Under the pieces are notes generated by a model. It worked only from the letters and a program-made list of their open reading frames with translations, searched no databases and was not told where the DNA came from. A stretch of DNA of 64,000 nt, from positions 73,025,337 to 73,089,336 of the forward strand of contig OY992540.1 in NCBI GenBank assembly GCA_963921195.1, written 5' to 3'. The position numbers were made by a program, and so were the translations under genes. Each line of letters opens with the position of its first letter. Position 1 is the first letter of the stretch. The DNA is from Pegoplata infirma. Its lineage: Eukaryota; Arthropoda; Insecta; Diptera; Anthomyiidae. Below, in pieces: positions 1 to 13,200 of the stretch.

Positions 1-294
1 AGATACCGTATATAGTTTTGTAAGGTACCATATAAATACAATTTTTTTTTAAACTCTATATATAATTTTAAATGGTGGCACATGTAACGCCATATAAAAT
101 GTTATACAATTGTATAAGGTAAAAAATATTTTTTTCTTTCACAATATTTTATATATAATTATGCATACTTTTATATGACAGTATTTCAATATTTTTTTTT
201 AATGTTGCATCATATATATTTTTATTTAAGTATACAAGAGAGCTTGTATAATTATATATGATTCTCAAAGCACCTAAAATCAGTCAAAAAAAAA
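1..294. other. AT-rich repeat-like DNA, no gene
   Basis: This stretch is made of degenerate ATATAT/TATAA-rich sequence such as repeated 'tataattatata' words, the same flavour as the inside of the foldback that follows. No open frame, splice-flanked exon or structured RNA is visible. It could be the outer part of the same repeat family. Confidence 0.5.
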
Positions 295-339
295 TACCCG
301 AGTAAAAAAAAATTGTATGGTAAAACATGTTATCTTATA

Positions 340-690
340 AAATTATATATAATTTATTGGATCTGATTTTGCTAAATTTCATCCGAAAATTGGCCGCGCC
401 AAAGTTAACTCATAACATCTTATAATATATGAAGTTACAGTTTAATATTTGATTGTATGTGATTTCATCCGGAAATTGGCCGCGCCAAAGTTATCCCAAA
501 TTATCTATTGTCATGATTTTGTATTAAATATGGTATGATAAGATGTAATTTCATCCGGAAATTGGCCGCGCCAAAGTTATCTTAAAATATCCAATATCAT
601 GATTTTATATTAAATTGGATATTATATAATGTAATTTCATCCGAAATTTGGCCGCGCCAAAGTTATCTTATAATATCTGATATCTTGATT
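340..690. repeat. tandem repeat, four units of about 86 bp
   Basis: Four copies of a unit containing TCATCCGGAAATTGG followed by CCGCGCCAAAGTTA occur with cores at about 375, 461, 547 and 633, a regular 86-bp step. Copies differ by a few substitutions. The GC-rich GGCCGCGCC core stands out in an otherwise very AT-rich setting and is the most conserved part of each unit. Confidence 0.85.
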
Positions 691-800
691 TTATAAAAAA
701 ATTATTGGATACATTTTTATCCAAAAAATTTTTCTATTTTTAGATTCATTTTTAGATATAATAATGTCAAACTGAAAATAAATAAAAAAAAAAAAAAAAC

Positions 801-878
801 TTCGAACGGACGGAGATTAGAACCACAAGTCTTCCGTTTTGTAATCGCAATCTCTACCCTCTAGACCAGCGGACGTTG
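801..878 (-). repeat. tRNA-like sequence (pseudo-tRNA or SINE head)
   Basis: Read on the minus strand it has an A-box-like GGTCTAGAGGGTAGAG and a B-box-like GGTTCTAATCTCC at tRNA-like spacing. The acceptor stem does not pair convincingly, so it is not a functional tRNA. It is a diverged inverted copy of the block at 3921-4001, and both sit at corresponding places in the foldback. Confidence 0.6.
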
Positions 879-1404
879 TTAGCTAATAACAACTTTAAAA
901 GACTTAGTTTTAAATAAATTGATCGTATCTAATTATATCAAATTGATCTAACATATAGTAATATATGATTACATCCAATTAAATGTTATTCACTTGTACA
1001 CAATTTTCAAAAAGACTTAGAAAATTTTTGATAAAATTTGCAAAAAAAAAAATTGGAATGACGTACAGCGCTATTAGGGGCCTCCATGGTAAGCTTAACA
1101 ATAATTTTAATGTAGCGGTATGCCTTATTTCCAAGTCATAGGCTTCCAAAGTGAAAAAAGACTTTGGCTTATAAATTTGAAATTTTTCATGGAATCAGGA
1201 AATCAGAATTAGATTTGAGATCGGGTTCCAAAAATCATTGATAATTTGATAATTTAAACCAAATATAGCTATTATTAACTATATAAATGCAATATAAATT
1301 TTTAAAAATGATTGCAAAAATTCAAAAAGTAAAATTTTTTAAGTTCTAAAAAAACAAATGCAATAAAAAAGTGTTTTCTATTTAAAAAAAAAAATAAAAA
1401 AAAT

Positions 1405-1870
1405 ATATTTTTTTCTGGAATCGAACTCGGGTTCCCAAAAATGATAGATAATTTTATAATAAATTAAATATAGTTATATATAACTATATAACAGCAATAT
1501 AATTTTTTAAAAATGATTGCAAAAATTCAAAAAAAGAAAATTTTTTAGTTCTAAAAAAAATAAATGCAATAAAAAAGTGTTTTCTATTTAAAAAAAAAAT
1601 AAAAAAAATATATTTTTTTTCTGGAATCGAACTCGGGTTCCCAAAAATTATAGATAATTTTATAATAAATCAAATATAGTTATATATAACTATATAAAAG
1701 AAAAATAATTTTTTAAAAATGATTGCAAAAATTCTAAAAATGAAAATTTGTTAGTTCTAAAAAAATTAAACGCAATAAAAAAGTGTTTTCTATTTAAAAA
1801 AAAAAATAAAAAAAAACTTTTTTTTCTCGACTGGGCCGGGAATCGAACTCGGGCTCCCAAAAATCATATG
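1405..1870 (-). repeat. three tandem blocks with tRNA T-arm-like cores
   Basis: Three copies about 210-227 bp apart carry, on the minus strand, a T-arm-like CCGAGTTCGATTCC core next to a T-run. Each is followed by A-rich and 'aaatgattgcaaaaattc' sequence that also repeats. They mirror the forward set at 2680-3160. No complete tRNA can be folded from any one unit. Confidence 0.65.
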
Positions 1871-2679
1871 TAATCTTATATGATACAATAAAAAGTTTTG
1901 TATAATCATATATGTTGACACTCAAAAATAAATTTTGAAATACTGGCATATATAATTATATATGGCTAGTTGTTTGGTTAAAATAATATTTTTTATATAC
2001 ATGATTATATCAAAATACATATTCCATTACATATGCGACCATTTATAAATATATATTGAGTTTAGACGAAATTTGCGTATATATAGTACCATACAAACAC
2101 AGATATGTTATCGTTAAAGACACATATAATTATATCTATTATTTTTGTTGGAAATTTTTTTAGTATGGAACCATATATAGTTTTAAATGGTATTATATTA
2201 GTCATACATAATTATACATAAATTGATACTGGATTTTTTGTTTAGAAAAGTCCTATACATAATTAGATATAAAGTCACGTATAATAATGTATGAAGTCGG
2301 ATTAAGTTTTATGTGCAACGTATGATTACATCTACCATTTATATTAATATATTATGAACAATATAATTAGATATGATTTTATATGACATCATTTAAAAAA
2401 ATTGGAAAATTTCAAAGTGAGATATAATTTTATACTTTGACTCATATAGTTGTATATGGTTTTATGGAAACATATAAAATAATATACATTTATATAAATT
2501 CCTTTTTACTCGGGTATATATAAATTCTATAAATTTTTAAATAGAAAAAAAATCTGTTTAATCCATTGTATTTTAAAACTTAAAAAAATGCATATTGGAT
2601 TTTAAAAGTTAAATGTTTAAAAAATGCATATAACTTAAATAGTTGTGTGTAACTTTATATAAGATCATATAAGATAATA

Positions 2680-3160
2680 TATGATGCTTGGGGACCCCGA
2701 GTTCGATTTCCGGCTCAACCCAGAAAAAAACTATTTTTTTTTTAATTTTTTAAAAAAGAAAATATGTTTTTAAAGCTTTTTGTTTTTTCTGAACTTAAAA
2801 ATATTGAATAATTAAATTTTTATGATAAAATCGAAAAATAAATATTATTTATTTATAGTTATATAATTTTATATATTACATCATATAAGTTAATATATGG
2901 TTCCTAGGGACCCTGGGTTCGATCCCCGGCTGAGCTAAGAAAAAAAGTTGTTTTTTTTAATTTTTTTTTTAAAGAAAATATGTTTTAGAAGCTTTAATTT
3001 TTTACTAAACTTAAAAATATTGATTAATTTATTTTTTATGATAATATTTAGAAATAAATATTATTTATATATAGTAATATAACTTTCTATATTGCATCAT
3101 ATATGATAATATATAATTCTTGAGGACCCTGAGTTCGATTCCCGACTAAGTCAAGAAAAA
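2680..3160 (+). repeat. three tandem blocks with tRNA T-arm-like cores
   Basis: Copies at about 2691, 2909 and 3125 carry GACCCTGGGTTCGATCCCC-type cores (RNA polymerase III B-box-like), each followed by 'aagaaaaaa' and a conserved A/T-rich body. The step is 216-218 bp. They are the inverted counterparts of 1405-1870. Confidence 0.65.
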
Positions 3161-3920
3161 AATTATTTTTTTAAAATTTTTTTTTAATCTAAATGATTTT
3201 TTAATGCGTTTGCGTTTTTCAAATTTAAAAAAAAAATAAAATCCCTGAATTTTAACAAAAATATTTCCGAAGAAAAAAATATTTTAAAACTTTAATGTTT
3301 AACCATCAATATCTCTGGTTTTAAGAGAGCTAAAGTCCTCAGATCAAGCTCAAATCAAAGCTTTATTTGTTGCCAATAATTAAAAGTGTATTTGGTTCGA
3401 ACTTATGTTAGCAATATTTTCAGATAAAATTATTTTTGTCTGAAAAAACTTCCGAAAAAAACTTAAAACTCATTATTTGGCCGTTGGCGAGTAAAAAAGT
3501 TTATACATGTTTTATACCATTTTAAAGGTATTTTTATTAAATATACAACGGCAGAAAGAAAATTTGGATCCGATGAAAAATGTGAAGCTCATAAGCCAAA
3601 AACCGTTTTTACTTTAAAGCTTTATAACTTGGAAAATTAAGAGCATTGGAAGATGAAAATCATGTTGTTGAACTCAGTATTAAACCCCCTATTAGCTCAG
3701 CAAATAAACTAAAAAAAAAAAAAATCACAAATTTTAGCAAAAATTTTCTAAGTCTTTTTTAAAATTTTGTTCAAATTCAAGTCGAATATAATTTGATGCA
3801 ATCATATACCCGATAAGATAAACTGGATTTAATTATATATAAGTTAAACTTGATATAATTATATATGATAAACTATTTTCTAAGTTTTTTTAAAACATAG
3901 TCTTTTAAAGTTGTCATTTA

Positions 3921-4001
3921 TTAACAACGTCCGCTGGGTCAGAGGGTAGAGATTGCGATTACAAAACAGTTGGTAGCTGTTCGATTCCCCCGCCGCTCGA
4001 A
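3921..4001 (+). repeat. tRNA-like sequence (pseudo-tRNA or SINE head)
   Basis: The block contains GGTCAGAGGGTAGAG (A-box-like) and GCTGTTCGATTCCCC (B-box-like), and ends at an A/T-rich run. It pairs as an inverted repeat with 801-878. Stem pairing is too poor for a working tRNA, so it is best read as a tRNA-derived module in a mobile or foldback repeat. Confidence 0.6.
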
Positions 4002-5074
4002 GTTTTTTTTTTTTTTAAATAAATTTTAATTATATATATTTATATCTTAATATTGAAAAAATTGTTTGGATAAAACTTTATCAGTTCTAAAAATAGATTT
4101 TATTGTTCGGATTAAATTATATATAGTTCTAAAAATAGATTTTTTTTTTTCGGATAAAATTTTATCTAAAGTTTTTTGTAATATTTTTTTTTTCTTTCGT
4201 ATGAAATTTTATCTTTTTTTATCCAGCTAAAAAAATCTTTTTTTTTGTCTTGGTCCAATAAGATCCAACCATTTTTCGGATGAAATTGTATCCCACCGAT
4301 TAAAACTGATCTAATTAGATAAACCCACTTTTCGGATCAAATTGTATCCGTCCGGTTAAAACTGATCTAATCTTAGCGATCCATTTTTCGGATCAGTGCT
4401 GATCTTTCAAATCTCGGATCTATCAACAGATCTGGAATAATATAAGAACATATATTGCTCCATACAAAAATTTTTACTCGGGCACTTAGAAAATATTTTC
4501 AAAAAAAATTGTCCTTGGAAAAACTTAGAAAGTTTTAAAAAAATGGAGTCATATAAAATTTTATATAAAACACTTAGAAAATATTTGCGATAAAAAAAAT
4601 GTTCCTTGAAAAAAACTTAGAAAAAATTTAGAAGATGGAGTCATATAAAATTATATATAAAACACTTAGAAAATATTCGTGATAAAAAAGTGGTGCTATA
4701 AAACACTTAGAAAATAAAGTGGTGCTTGGAGGAAAAATCTTAGAAAAATAAAAAAATATGAAGTCATATGAAATTTTATATAAAACACTTTGAAAATATT
4801 TGCGATAAAAATATATTCTTGGAAAAAACTTAAAAAAATTTAAAAATAATGGAGGCATATAAAATTTTATATAAAACACTTAGATATTTAAAATGATGCA
4901 TGGGGCCAGATGTTACAACATATAGTTATGTATGGCGATATCTTAAAAAAATCCCACATCAAAATTTATTATATAAACTTATCTTGCAATACATAGTGTC
5001 ACACATGATCATATATGAAATAATATGACTATATAAAAGTATATAAGATCATATTAAATTATTTTTACTCGGGT

Positions 5075-5275
5075 ATTTTTTGATAATTTTACAAAGTTGA
5101 TGTCTTACAAAAATAAAGTGGTATTCTTGTAATTTTACCATTTTTTTCCAATTTTTTGATTAGCAATATGGTTTTGCTAATATTACTAAAATTTTTGCAT
5201 CGTTTAAAACTACAGTTTTTTTGCTAATTTTAATCATTTTTTTGCTAGTTTTACAATACTTTTTTTTTTGAGTGT
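5075..5275. repeat. MITE-like block ending TTTTTTTTGAGTGT
   Basis: A low-complexity block of repeated 'gctaattt / aattttac' words ends in TTTTTTTTTTGAGTGTAG. The same terminus (or its complement ACACTCAAAAAA) ends the elements at 20136, 40319 and 55840, so this looks like one end of that dispersed family. Confidence 0.5.
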
Positions 5276-7062
5276 AGAAGTACTGACAGCGCATTGTATA
5301 GTCGGCCAAATGGGCGTGAGTATGGATATCTATGATGGGGACTTTTGTAGAAAATGTTTGGAGAAAAAGGACTTACAAGGGAAGTCTCCCTTGTGTCATC
5401 CTCTGATCTTCATTAAATTTGGTTATGTTTGGTTTACACACTTAGATATGTTTTCCAAATACCTTTCATTTGTTTTACAACATGACTATCCAGGCAGAAA
5501 AATACGAACGGGAGAGCACTGGCAAAGTACCTTTTATGGTCGCTTGTGTGCTGGGAAAGCATCACAGTTTAGTACTCTCCCAGCGTCCAAAATGATAACC
5601 ACGGTAAACGGTATGCCGTTGCTATTTTAAAGCGCTTTGAAAGCGCTTTAAAAACAAACAATATGGTACTATTATAGCACTTTTAGAACACAAAAATGGG
5701 ACGTATCTAAATTGTATACATAAGTCCATAAAACACAACTTTTTTTGGTGTTTATTTGAATAAAGAAATTTATTAAATTAGGATAAAAAATTTATTGACT
5801 CATTTATTAGGATAAAAGAAATTTTGAACAAACTTTGAACAATTTTCTAAGTCCCGGAAAAAAATTGTTTGCAGTTTTCTTTGCGTTTTGGAATAAAAAA
5901 ATTTATTAAAAATGCTTTTTGAAAAATATTTGGAAAAGTCCCGAAAAAAGTGGTGTATTGAACCGAAACGGGTATGTATCCGGAGTTTAAGGGTGATGTA
6001 TCCAGAGTTTAAGACACTTCCTCACGAAAGAAACAGGTGTTTTTATATAAAAGGTGTCAAGATTGTAATATGTAAGTCATTGTGTATAAGTGACATATCA
6101 TGAGAACTATCGAGGACCGGCCACTTATCCCGCAGGGAAATAAAAAATATTCCAATTGTTAAGAAAATTAATAAATTTTAATAAAAAATTTATACTTTGA
6201 ACGGATTTAAATAGAAAAACATTGGCAAAGTGCTTGCAAAGCACTTTTTCGAATTCATACTACCTTCTACACAAAAAATAAAGTGCTTTGCCGAGACTTT
6301 TTTTTGGAACGGTTGGCAGTTTCTGCCTGGGTAGGTTTCTTTGCACAATATAGAAGATAAACGAAAAAAAAAAAACGGAAAATGGCTGTTTCCTCTCTCC
6401 TCATTTTAACCATCTAAAGATGAATTAGGGCCGTTAAAAAAATTCGTGTCCCTTTATTTTAACAGATTTACAAAATAAATCCAATTCCATAAAGATCCGC
6501 ATTTCTAAGACATTTTAGCGATGTCCGTCTGTCTGTTAAAATTGCGATCACGGTCAAAATATTAAACAGCTATGACGAAAAATAACCTAAAAATATAAAA
6601 TGCTTTTTTTTTGGATGCTGGTTTAAAAATGTGATCTAAATAAATGCTGTAATTATAAGATCTAATCTTGTTGCATAGGAAAGTCATAAATAAAATCTAA
6701 ATCTAATCTAAATCTAAATTGGATGACGAATGGTACTTAAACAAGTTCAAACAATTTTTTTACGAAAAAAAAAATCATGAATTTTTTTTCACAATTTTTT
6801 TTTTTTCGCAGAATTTTTTTTTCAAAATGGCTTTTTACTTTTTTTATATTTTTTATGAACACATTTTAGAGGGTATGATTCTTCACAGCTATTTATATGT
6901 AGTTCAGCAATTCAATTTTTAAAATTCATATTAGCCTAAACTAGTAATTTAAATTTAATCTAAGTTCCAATCTAAACGCTTTATAAACCATAAATTTTTA
7001 CAAACAATTTTTTTTCGTGCACCATCTACTTACTAACTTACATTACATATATATTTACATAG
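5276..7062. other. unassigned upstream region with DINE fragment
   Basis: The block at 5276-5630 has an open frame of about 120 codons, but it shows no domain, splice context or codon bias I recognise. A hairpin 'agcgctttgaaagcgctt' lies at 5631-5651. Around 6480-6560 'gcgatgtccgtctgtctg' marks a DINE-like fragment. No exon carrying a signal peptide and ending in phase 1 before a GTAAG donor could be found, so the start of the downstream gene remains unplaced. Confidence 0.4.
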
Positions 7063-7254
7063 TATGGAATCGTACGGATACACTACAATGCTTAAATCTA
7101 CGCTCCAATGCAACGGGTTTATGTGCTTGTCCAGCATTAAGAACTTGTTCAAATCGACCCACAACAACAGGTATTTGTGCACATCAAGATGGACATGCAT
7201 GTCGTTTATTTCCAACAGAATGTGATTTAGTCAGAGCTCGTTGTAATAGAGAAG
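7063..7254 (+). CDS. Kazal-like domain exon 1 (first visible)
   Basis: The acceptor is 'tttacatag' and the donor GTAAGT. The exon gives one domain with CACPALRTC, GICAHQDGHACRLF and ECDLVRARC, 8 cysteines in all. It starts with two bases of a split codon, so at least one more exon must precede it. A seven-residue stretch VWNRTDT precedes the first cysteine. Confidence 0.85.
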
Positions 7255-10200
7255 GTAAGTGAAAGGCATACCAAATCCTATGATGAAACAAAAATTTCTT
7301 TTATAAAATTATTTTTTTTTTTTAATCTCGTTATTTAGTTTGGCATAATATTGATGTTATGCAGTGTAGAGGTTTTCCCATGGGTGAAACTAGAACCTGT
7401 ACATGCCCCAAAAGTTTACAATGTTCTCGTAATGAAACTGAACTTTGTGTACAAGTCGGTGCCAATAATTGTCGACTCTATGACAATGAATGTGATTTGG
7501 AAGCAGCGAGATGTAGAGGTGAAAGTATGTTGAATTAACCAAAATTGTTTTGTTAACAAAAAAAATGTTAAAAAATTTTTGTTTCTTTTTGTAACTTTAA
7601 GGATTGGTGGATGTGAACAATGCCCTATGTCGAAGTTTTAGTTTAAATGAAACTAGAACCTGTCAATGTCCTCGTATACTAAGTTGTCAACAAAATGTTA
7701 CTAATATTTGTGTGAGAAATGAGGAGAATAGATGTCAGTTGGTGAGAAATGAATGTGATTTGGAACAACAACGATGTGAAGGATCAGGTAAATTATTTTT
7801 TTTTTTGATATAACAGTATTTCAGAATGTGAAAATTTTTCTACAGGAAAATATTTCAGAATATAAAAGATTTTTTCAAAAATATCTCAGAATCTAAAAAT
7901 TTTTTAAATTTTTAGAGAGAACATCTCTGAATCTGCGAGTTTTGTATAAAAAAAATATTTCAGAATCTGATAACTTTAGTATATAAAAAATATATCAGAA
8001 TCTGAGAAAAACTACAGAAAAACTATATTTTATAGAAAAAAATATATCAGAATCTGAGAATTTTTCTATTTAAAAAATATCTCTCAAGGTCTGAGAATTT
8101 TTCTATAGAAACAATATATCAGAATCTGATATTTTTTTTCCATTAATAAAAATATCGCAAAAAAAAATTAAGTTCTTTAAAAAAAAAACTGCTTTTTCTG
8201 TAGAAATTCAATTTTTCTATTTTTTACATAAAATTCTTAGATTCTCAAAGACCTTCCAGATTTTTATATTCAGATTTTTTTCTACAGAAAGATTTTAACG
8301 TATATTTTGCTTGAAAAAGTTTTTGAAATATTTTTTTATAGAAAAAATTTGTAAGAACCTAAAATATTTAAGAAATATTTAAAAATCTAATAATTTTGCA
8401 TATCTAAGAACATAAGTACATATATCTAAGAATCCTTTCCCCATAGAAAAAGTCTCAGATTCTGAGATCTTTTTTTAAAGAAAAAATGTTAAGATATTTT
8501 TTCTAGAGGAAAAATGTCTAAGAATTGAAAATTGTTTAATTAGGATAAATATCACAGAATCTTTTACTTTTTTTTCTGAGACATTTTTATTACAGAAAAA
8601 GTCTCAGATTCTGATAAATTTTTTCTATAAAAAAGATGCTGTGACATTTTTTCTAAAGAAAAAGTCTCAGATTTTCTATAGCAAAAGTCTTAAATTCTGA
8701 GAATTTTTTTTCTATAAAAAGAAATTTTCTCTATAAAAAAACAGTCACATTTTTCCTAAAGAAAAATTGTCAGAATCTATGACATTTTTCTTATAGAAAA
8801 AGTCTCAGATTCTGAGAAATTTTTCTAGTAAAAAAAGTCTCAGATTCTGAGACTTTTTCCCTGTAGAAAAACTCTCAGATTCTGAGAAATTTTATGTATA
8901 GAAAAAGTCTCAGATTCAGAGACACTTTTCCAATAGAAAAAGGCTCAGATTCTGAGACATTTTCCTATAGAAAAAGTCTCAGATTATGAGACATTTTTCC
9001 TACACTAAAAAAATTATTTCATTAACTGTTTGTAGTTTATTTAAAAAGTTTTACGTTTTGTCGTATTTAAAAGAAAAATCATTTGTTTAACGTTGAGTTT
9101 TTTTAAATGACTATTTCTGTTCTTCGTTTCAAAAATAACAACATAAAAAATAAAGACTTTCATTAGCATTCAATTTTTAATGTCATTTATTTTTGTTCTG
9201 TAAGTAAAAATAAGTGATTTTTCTTTCATTTTGAATGTTTTGTTTACGTTATTTTTTTTTAAATTGTTGGCAGTTTTTAAAGAAAAATCCTTATTTTTAC
9301 TAACTTGTGTGGGTTATTTTTTTGTGAAAAAAAAATTTAAAAAATTATTTATAGAAATATAAAAATATGTTTGTATCAAGTGACTTTGGCACGATAGGTA
9401 GAGTGTCTGGCCAGAATGTAGTTGATTGCGGAACCGATTCCCCAAATGGATTTTTATTAAAAAAAGTTTTTATTAAAAGGCTTAAAAAACTCTCTAAAAA
9501 AGTAAGTTTGAGAAATAAGTACACAAACATGTCCATTTACGTATTAACTTAAGAACTTTGATTTTTTAAATTTCTTACAGTATTTTTTTTTATCACGAAA
9601 AAGGATTTTTCTTAAAACAATATAAAATTATAGCACAAAAAAACTAGAGTTATAAGATCGAAAAAAAAAACGTAACAACAACGAAAATTATAGTCATTGG
9701 TCGTAGTCCAAACTCGAACCGATTGGATCCATATTTGGTTAGATCTTTTATTATTGTGAAATAAGTCCAAAAATGGTCTGGTTATGATCAGACTTAACAA
9801 GATCACCAAAGAACCTACACGTAAACACCTACAAAGAAAATTGTAATGGAAATTGAGAGATTTATGTGAATATGGAAAGGGCGGTTTTTATCGGGATTTG
9901 TTGTAAAAATGGTCCGTTTTCTTCATAATTTGGAATTATGAATACAAAGTTCATTTACCAGCAAAATTTGAAATCATGCCTTTTATAATATGGATATTAG
10001 GCTCATTTAATAGCCGGTTCTCACTCACGTTTTAGAAAATGTTTAAAGAAAATGGTTTATGTTTTACAAACGTTTTTATGGGGGTTTGGTCTTAACATCG
10101 ACTGATTTCTTTCGAATTTAAAACATTCAAAAGAGCAACTCTGTCGAAAAATCTGTAAAACAACTTTCAGTTTGAATTATCAAACTTTTAGCAATATTTT

Positions 10201-13200
10201 TCTGATGAAATTGATATTTTAACTGAATTCTCTGTCATTTAGTTCTAAAAAATAACAGAAATTAGATGATTATTTTTCTAATTTTACAGAAATTTATAGT
10301 TATCTTGCTTTCAAAAAAATGTTTTAAGATTTGTTTCAAAGATTTAAAATAACAAATTTTCCCAGGAAAATTTTTCAGAACCGATTCTGACAACACTTGT
10401 TCTAGAACAGGTTCTTCGGTAATCATACACTATTACACTTTAATTATTTAAAACAAGTTAAGTGAAAATTGTTGTGAAACATGTTCTCTGCAATCAAAGT
10501 TTCATTACATTTTGGTTCTCAGGAATTAAAAAAAAAATTATGTGTCAAAAAAATTCAAAAATAAAATCACTTTTTTTTGGTTAACCAAGAAAACACATGA
10601 AATTCTCTTAAAATATGAAATTCTCTTAAAATATCGGGATATAATCGTGAAAAATGTTAATAAAAAGGTGAGTAAGTTAAATTTTCTTTGTATGGGTAGG
10701 GTCAAATACTAATAATATTATGTTTTTTATTTTAATTTGCAGAAAATCCATGTTCTGGTATGTCATAATTGTAAGGCCCAAAATGCAATTTGGAGGCGCA
10801 AAAGGATATATAAGTGTTAAGAACTGGGAATACTTTATGTCAGATATGATTGTATTTATCTTTGTTTAATAAATTAATACAATTCAAAATATTTCTTTAA
10901 TTCTCATTTTAGTTCCAAATTCTACTTCTAGAACCGATTCCGAGGAACAAAAATATGTTCTAGTTTTGCTTACAAACACCTGTTGCTTTTGGGACAATCC
11001 CTATGTAAAAAGAATCGGTGTTGCACAAGAATTAGAACAGGTTCTAGGGAAGCATAAGTTGTTCCACAATCGGTTCTTTGCAACAGAAAATTTTGCTGGG
11101 TTGTTGAAAAGCAGCAAAACTAAAAATTAACAGTTAAAAAAAAAAACTTAGAAAATTTTCTTGAAAAAATTACAATCGCTTTCGTATAAGTTGAAAAAAA
11201 CTTTATGCTTAAAATCTTTTTGAGTCTTTTTTTACAACAATAAAATACATTTTAGATGCTTGGACTGTTTATTTGAAATCAGCAGATTTATGTGCCGAAA
11301 TCAGTAGATTTTTCGGCTTAAATCAGCAGATTGTTCAGCTCAATGCAGCATATTTTACCGTTTTTTTCAGTATTTTTAATTTCCCGCGATCCCGCATAAA
11401 AAATCCCGGGAAAGCGGGAAATCAAAATACCGGGATTTCCCGGGAAATCCCGGGACGGATTGTTTTAAATTGTTTTATCACTTGTTTTAAAAGTGTTTTT
11501 CATTTGTTTTTGCCTACAAAATATTTTGAGTGTATAGAAAAATCTCAGATTCTTAGACATTTCCTATAGAAAAACCCAGATTCTGAGACATTAGGACAAG
11601 TTTAAGATTCTAAAACTGAGACAATTTTTCTATAATATATACAAAAATTCTATAGAATTTTCGGAGAAATGACTTAGAATCTGAGCTAAGTCATTTCTCC
11701 TAGAAAATTCTGAGATTTTTCCTAGAGAAAAAGTTTCAGATTTTGAGACATTTTTCATATCGAACAAGCAAGAAAATTATAGTCGGTCAAGACCGAAGGA
11801 ATAATACTCTACATTCAAAAAATTATGTCATTAACTGTTTGTAGTTTATTTAAAAAGTTTTACGTTTTGTCGTTTTCAAAAGAAAAAACATTTGTTCAAT
11901 GTTCAGTTTTATTAAATTACTATTTCTGTTTTTTGTTGCAAAAATAACAACATAAAAAATTTAGACTTTCATAAGCATTTAGTCTTTAAAGTCATTTATT
12001 TTTGCTCTGTGAGTAAAAATAAGTGATTCTTCTTTGATTTTTAATGATTTGTGTACGTTATTTATTTTAATTGTTGGCTTTTTTTAAAGTAATGTCATTA
12101 GTTTTTACCTACTTGTGGTGGTTATTTTTTTGTAGACAAAAAATTAAAAAAAATATTTATAGAAATTTAAAAACATGTTGTGGAATTGGCAAATGTTGCA
12201 AACCGATTTAATGAAAATCGGACGAAATTTTCATAAGGGGACAAAGTCTAAAAATGGTCCAATTATATTCAGATTTGATAAGGTTACCAAAATACACGTT
12301 AAACACCTACAAACAAAATTTTAATCAAGCATTTCGCATTAATGAATTTTGAAGGAATTATGTGAATCTGTGGAGTGTGGTTTGTATGTGGGCTAATCCG
12401 ATTCCTTTGAAATTTGTGGATACATAACAAGATAGCCTGCCAAATTTCAAAATGATACCTATTATAATACGGTTATTAAAGTGGTTTAAGCCAAATTCAA
12501 ATATGCGTTTTTATTGGCTTGTTTTAACATGGACCGATTTTTCCAGTTTCAATAGGCTTTGTTCTTAGACCAAAAGATGAGTTAGTTTAAATTTTCAATT
12601 CATTTTATGGTAAATGGCGATCTGCATCGTGCTTAAACCGTTTACATGGACAGACGGACGAACGGACATACGAACGAACGGACAGAATGACGGACTGACA
12701 TCCTGAATAAACTCAAAAAATTTGAATAAATCGATACACTTGAAGGAATGTCAATGATCAATATTTCGGGTAGTTACAAACATCAATACAAACTCATTAT
12801 ACCACGGAGTGGTTTAGGGTATAAAAAGTGACAGATTCTAAGAAATTTTTTTACATAGAAAAGTCTCAGATTCTGAAACTTTTTTTTTAGCTATCCTCTT
12901 GAAATTTCTATTTTATTTTCAGTTTTAACTGCAGCTTTACCCATTCAATGCCGTTCCCTACAACCGGGTGAAACTGGAAATTGTGCTTGTCCAGCATTGG
13001 AGACTTGCTCTGTTAATCGTACTAATATTTGTGTACAGACAAGGGTAGGATGTCGTCTTAAAAGAAACGAATGCGAACTGGAACAATCCAGATGCCAAGG
13101 AGAAGGTAAAATATTATCTTAATGCTATAAATTATGAGAAAAAACTTAATATTATTTACGTTTTCTAGCACTTACTAGAGTTTCTCATTTACATTGTTCT

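Larger units (their letters stand above)
295..5074. repeat. giant foldback-type repeat with inverted tRNA-like modules
   Basis: The interval begins with TACCCGAGTAAAAA and ends with its complement TTTTTACTCGGGTA. Internal landmarks are mirrored: a full tRNA-like block is reversed at 801-878 and forward at 3921-4001. Three tRNA T-arm-like blocks are reversed at about 1412, 1621 and 1848, and three are forward at about 2691, 2909 and 3125. 'acttagaaaa' strings near 1015 are mirrored near 3750 and 3880. No coding capacity is visible. A further copy of the end motif at about 2503-2516 and another at about 4473 mean it may be two or more related elements joined head to head, not one unit. It probably lies in the intron or promoter region upstream of the Kazal-like gene. 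Confidence 0.6.

Noticed and set aside
5268..5630. Open frame of 120 codons
   Set aside because: It has no recognisable domain, no splice or promoter context and no link to the cysteine-rich family. It begins at the end of a MITE-like block and is more likely repeat-derived.
7806..9000. CRISPR-like array because of regular repeats
   Set aside because: Repeats are imperfect, palindromic and without unique spacers, in a eukaryotic intron. Not CRISPR.
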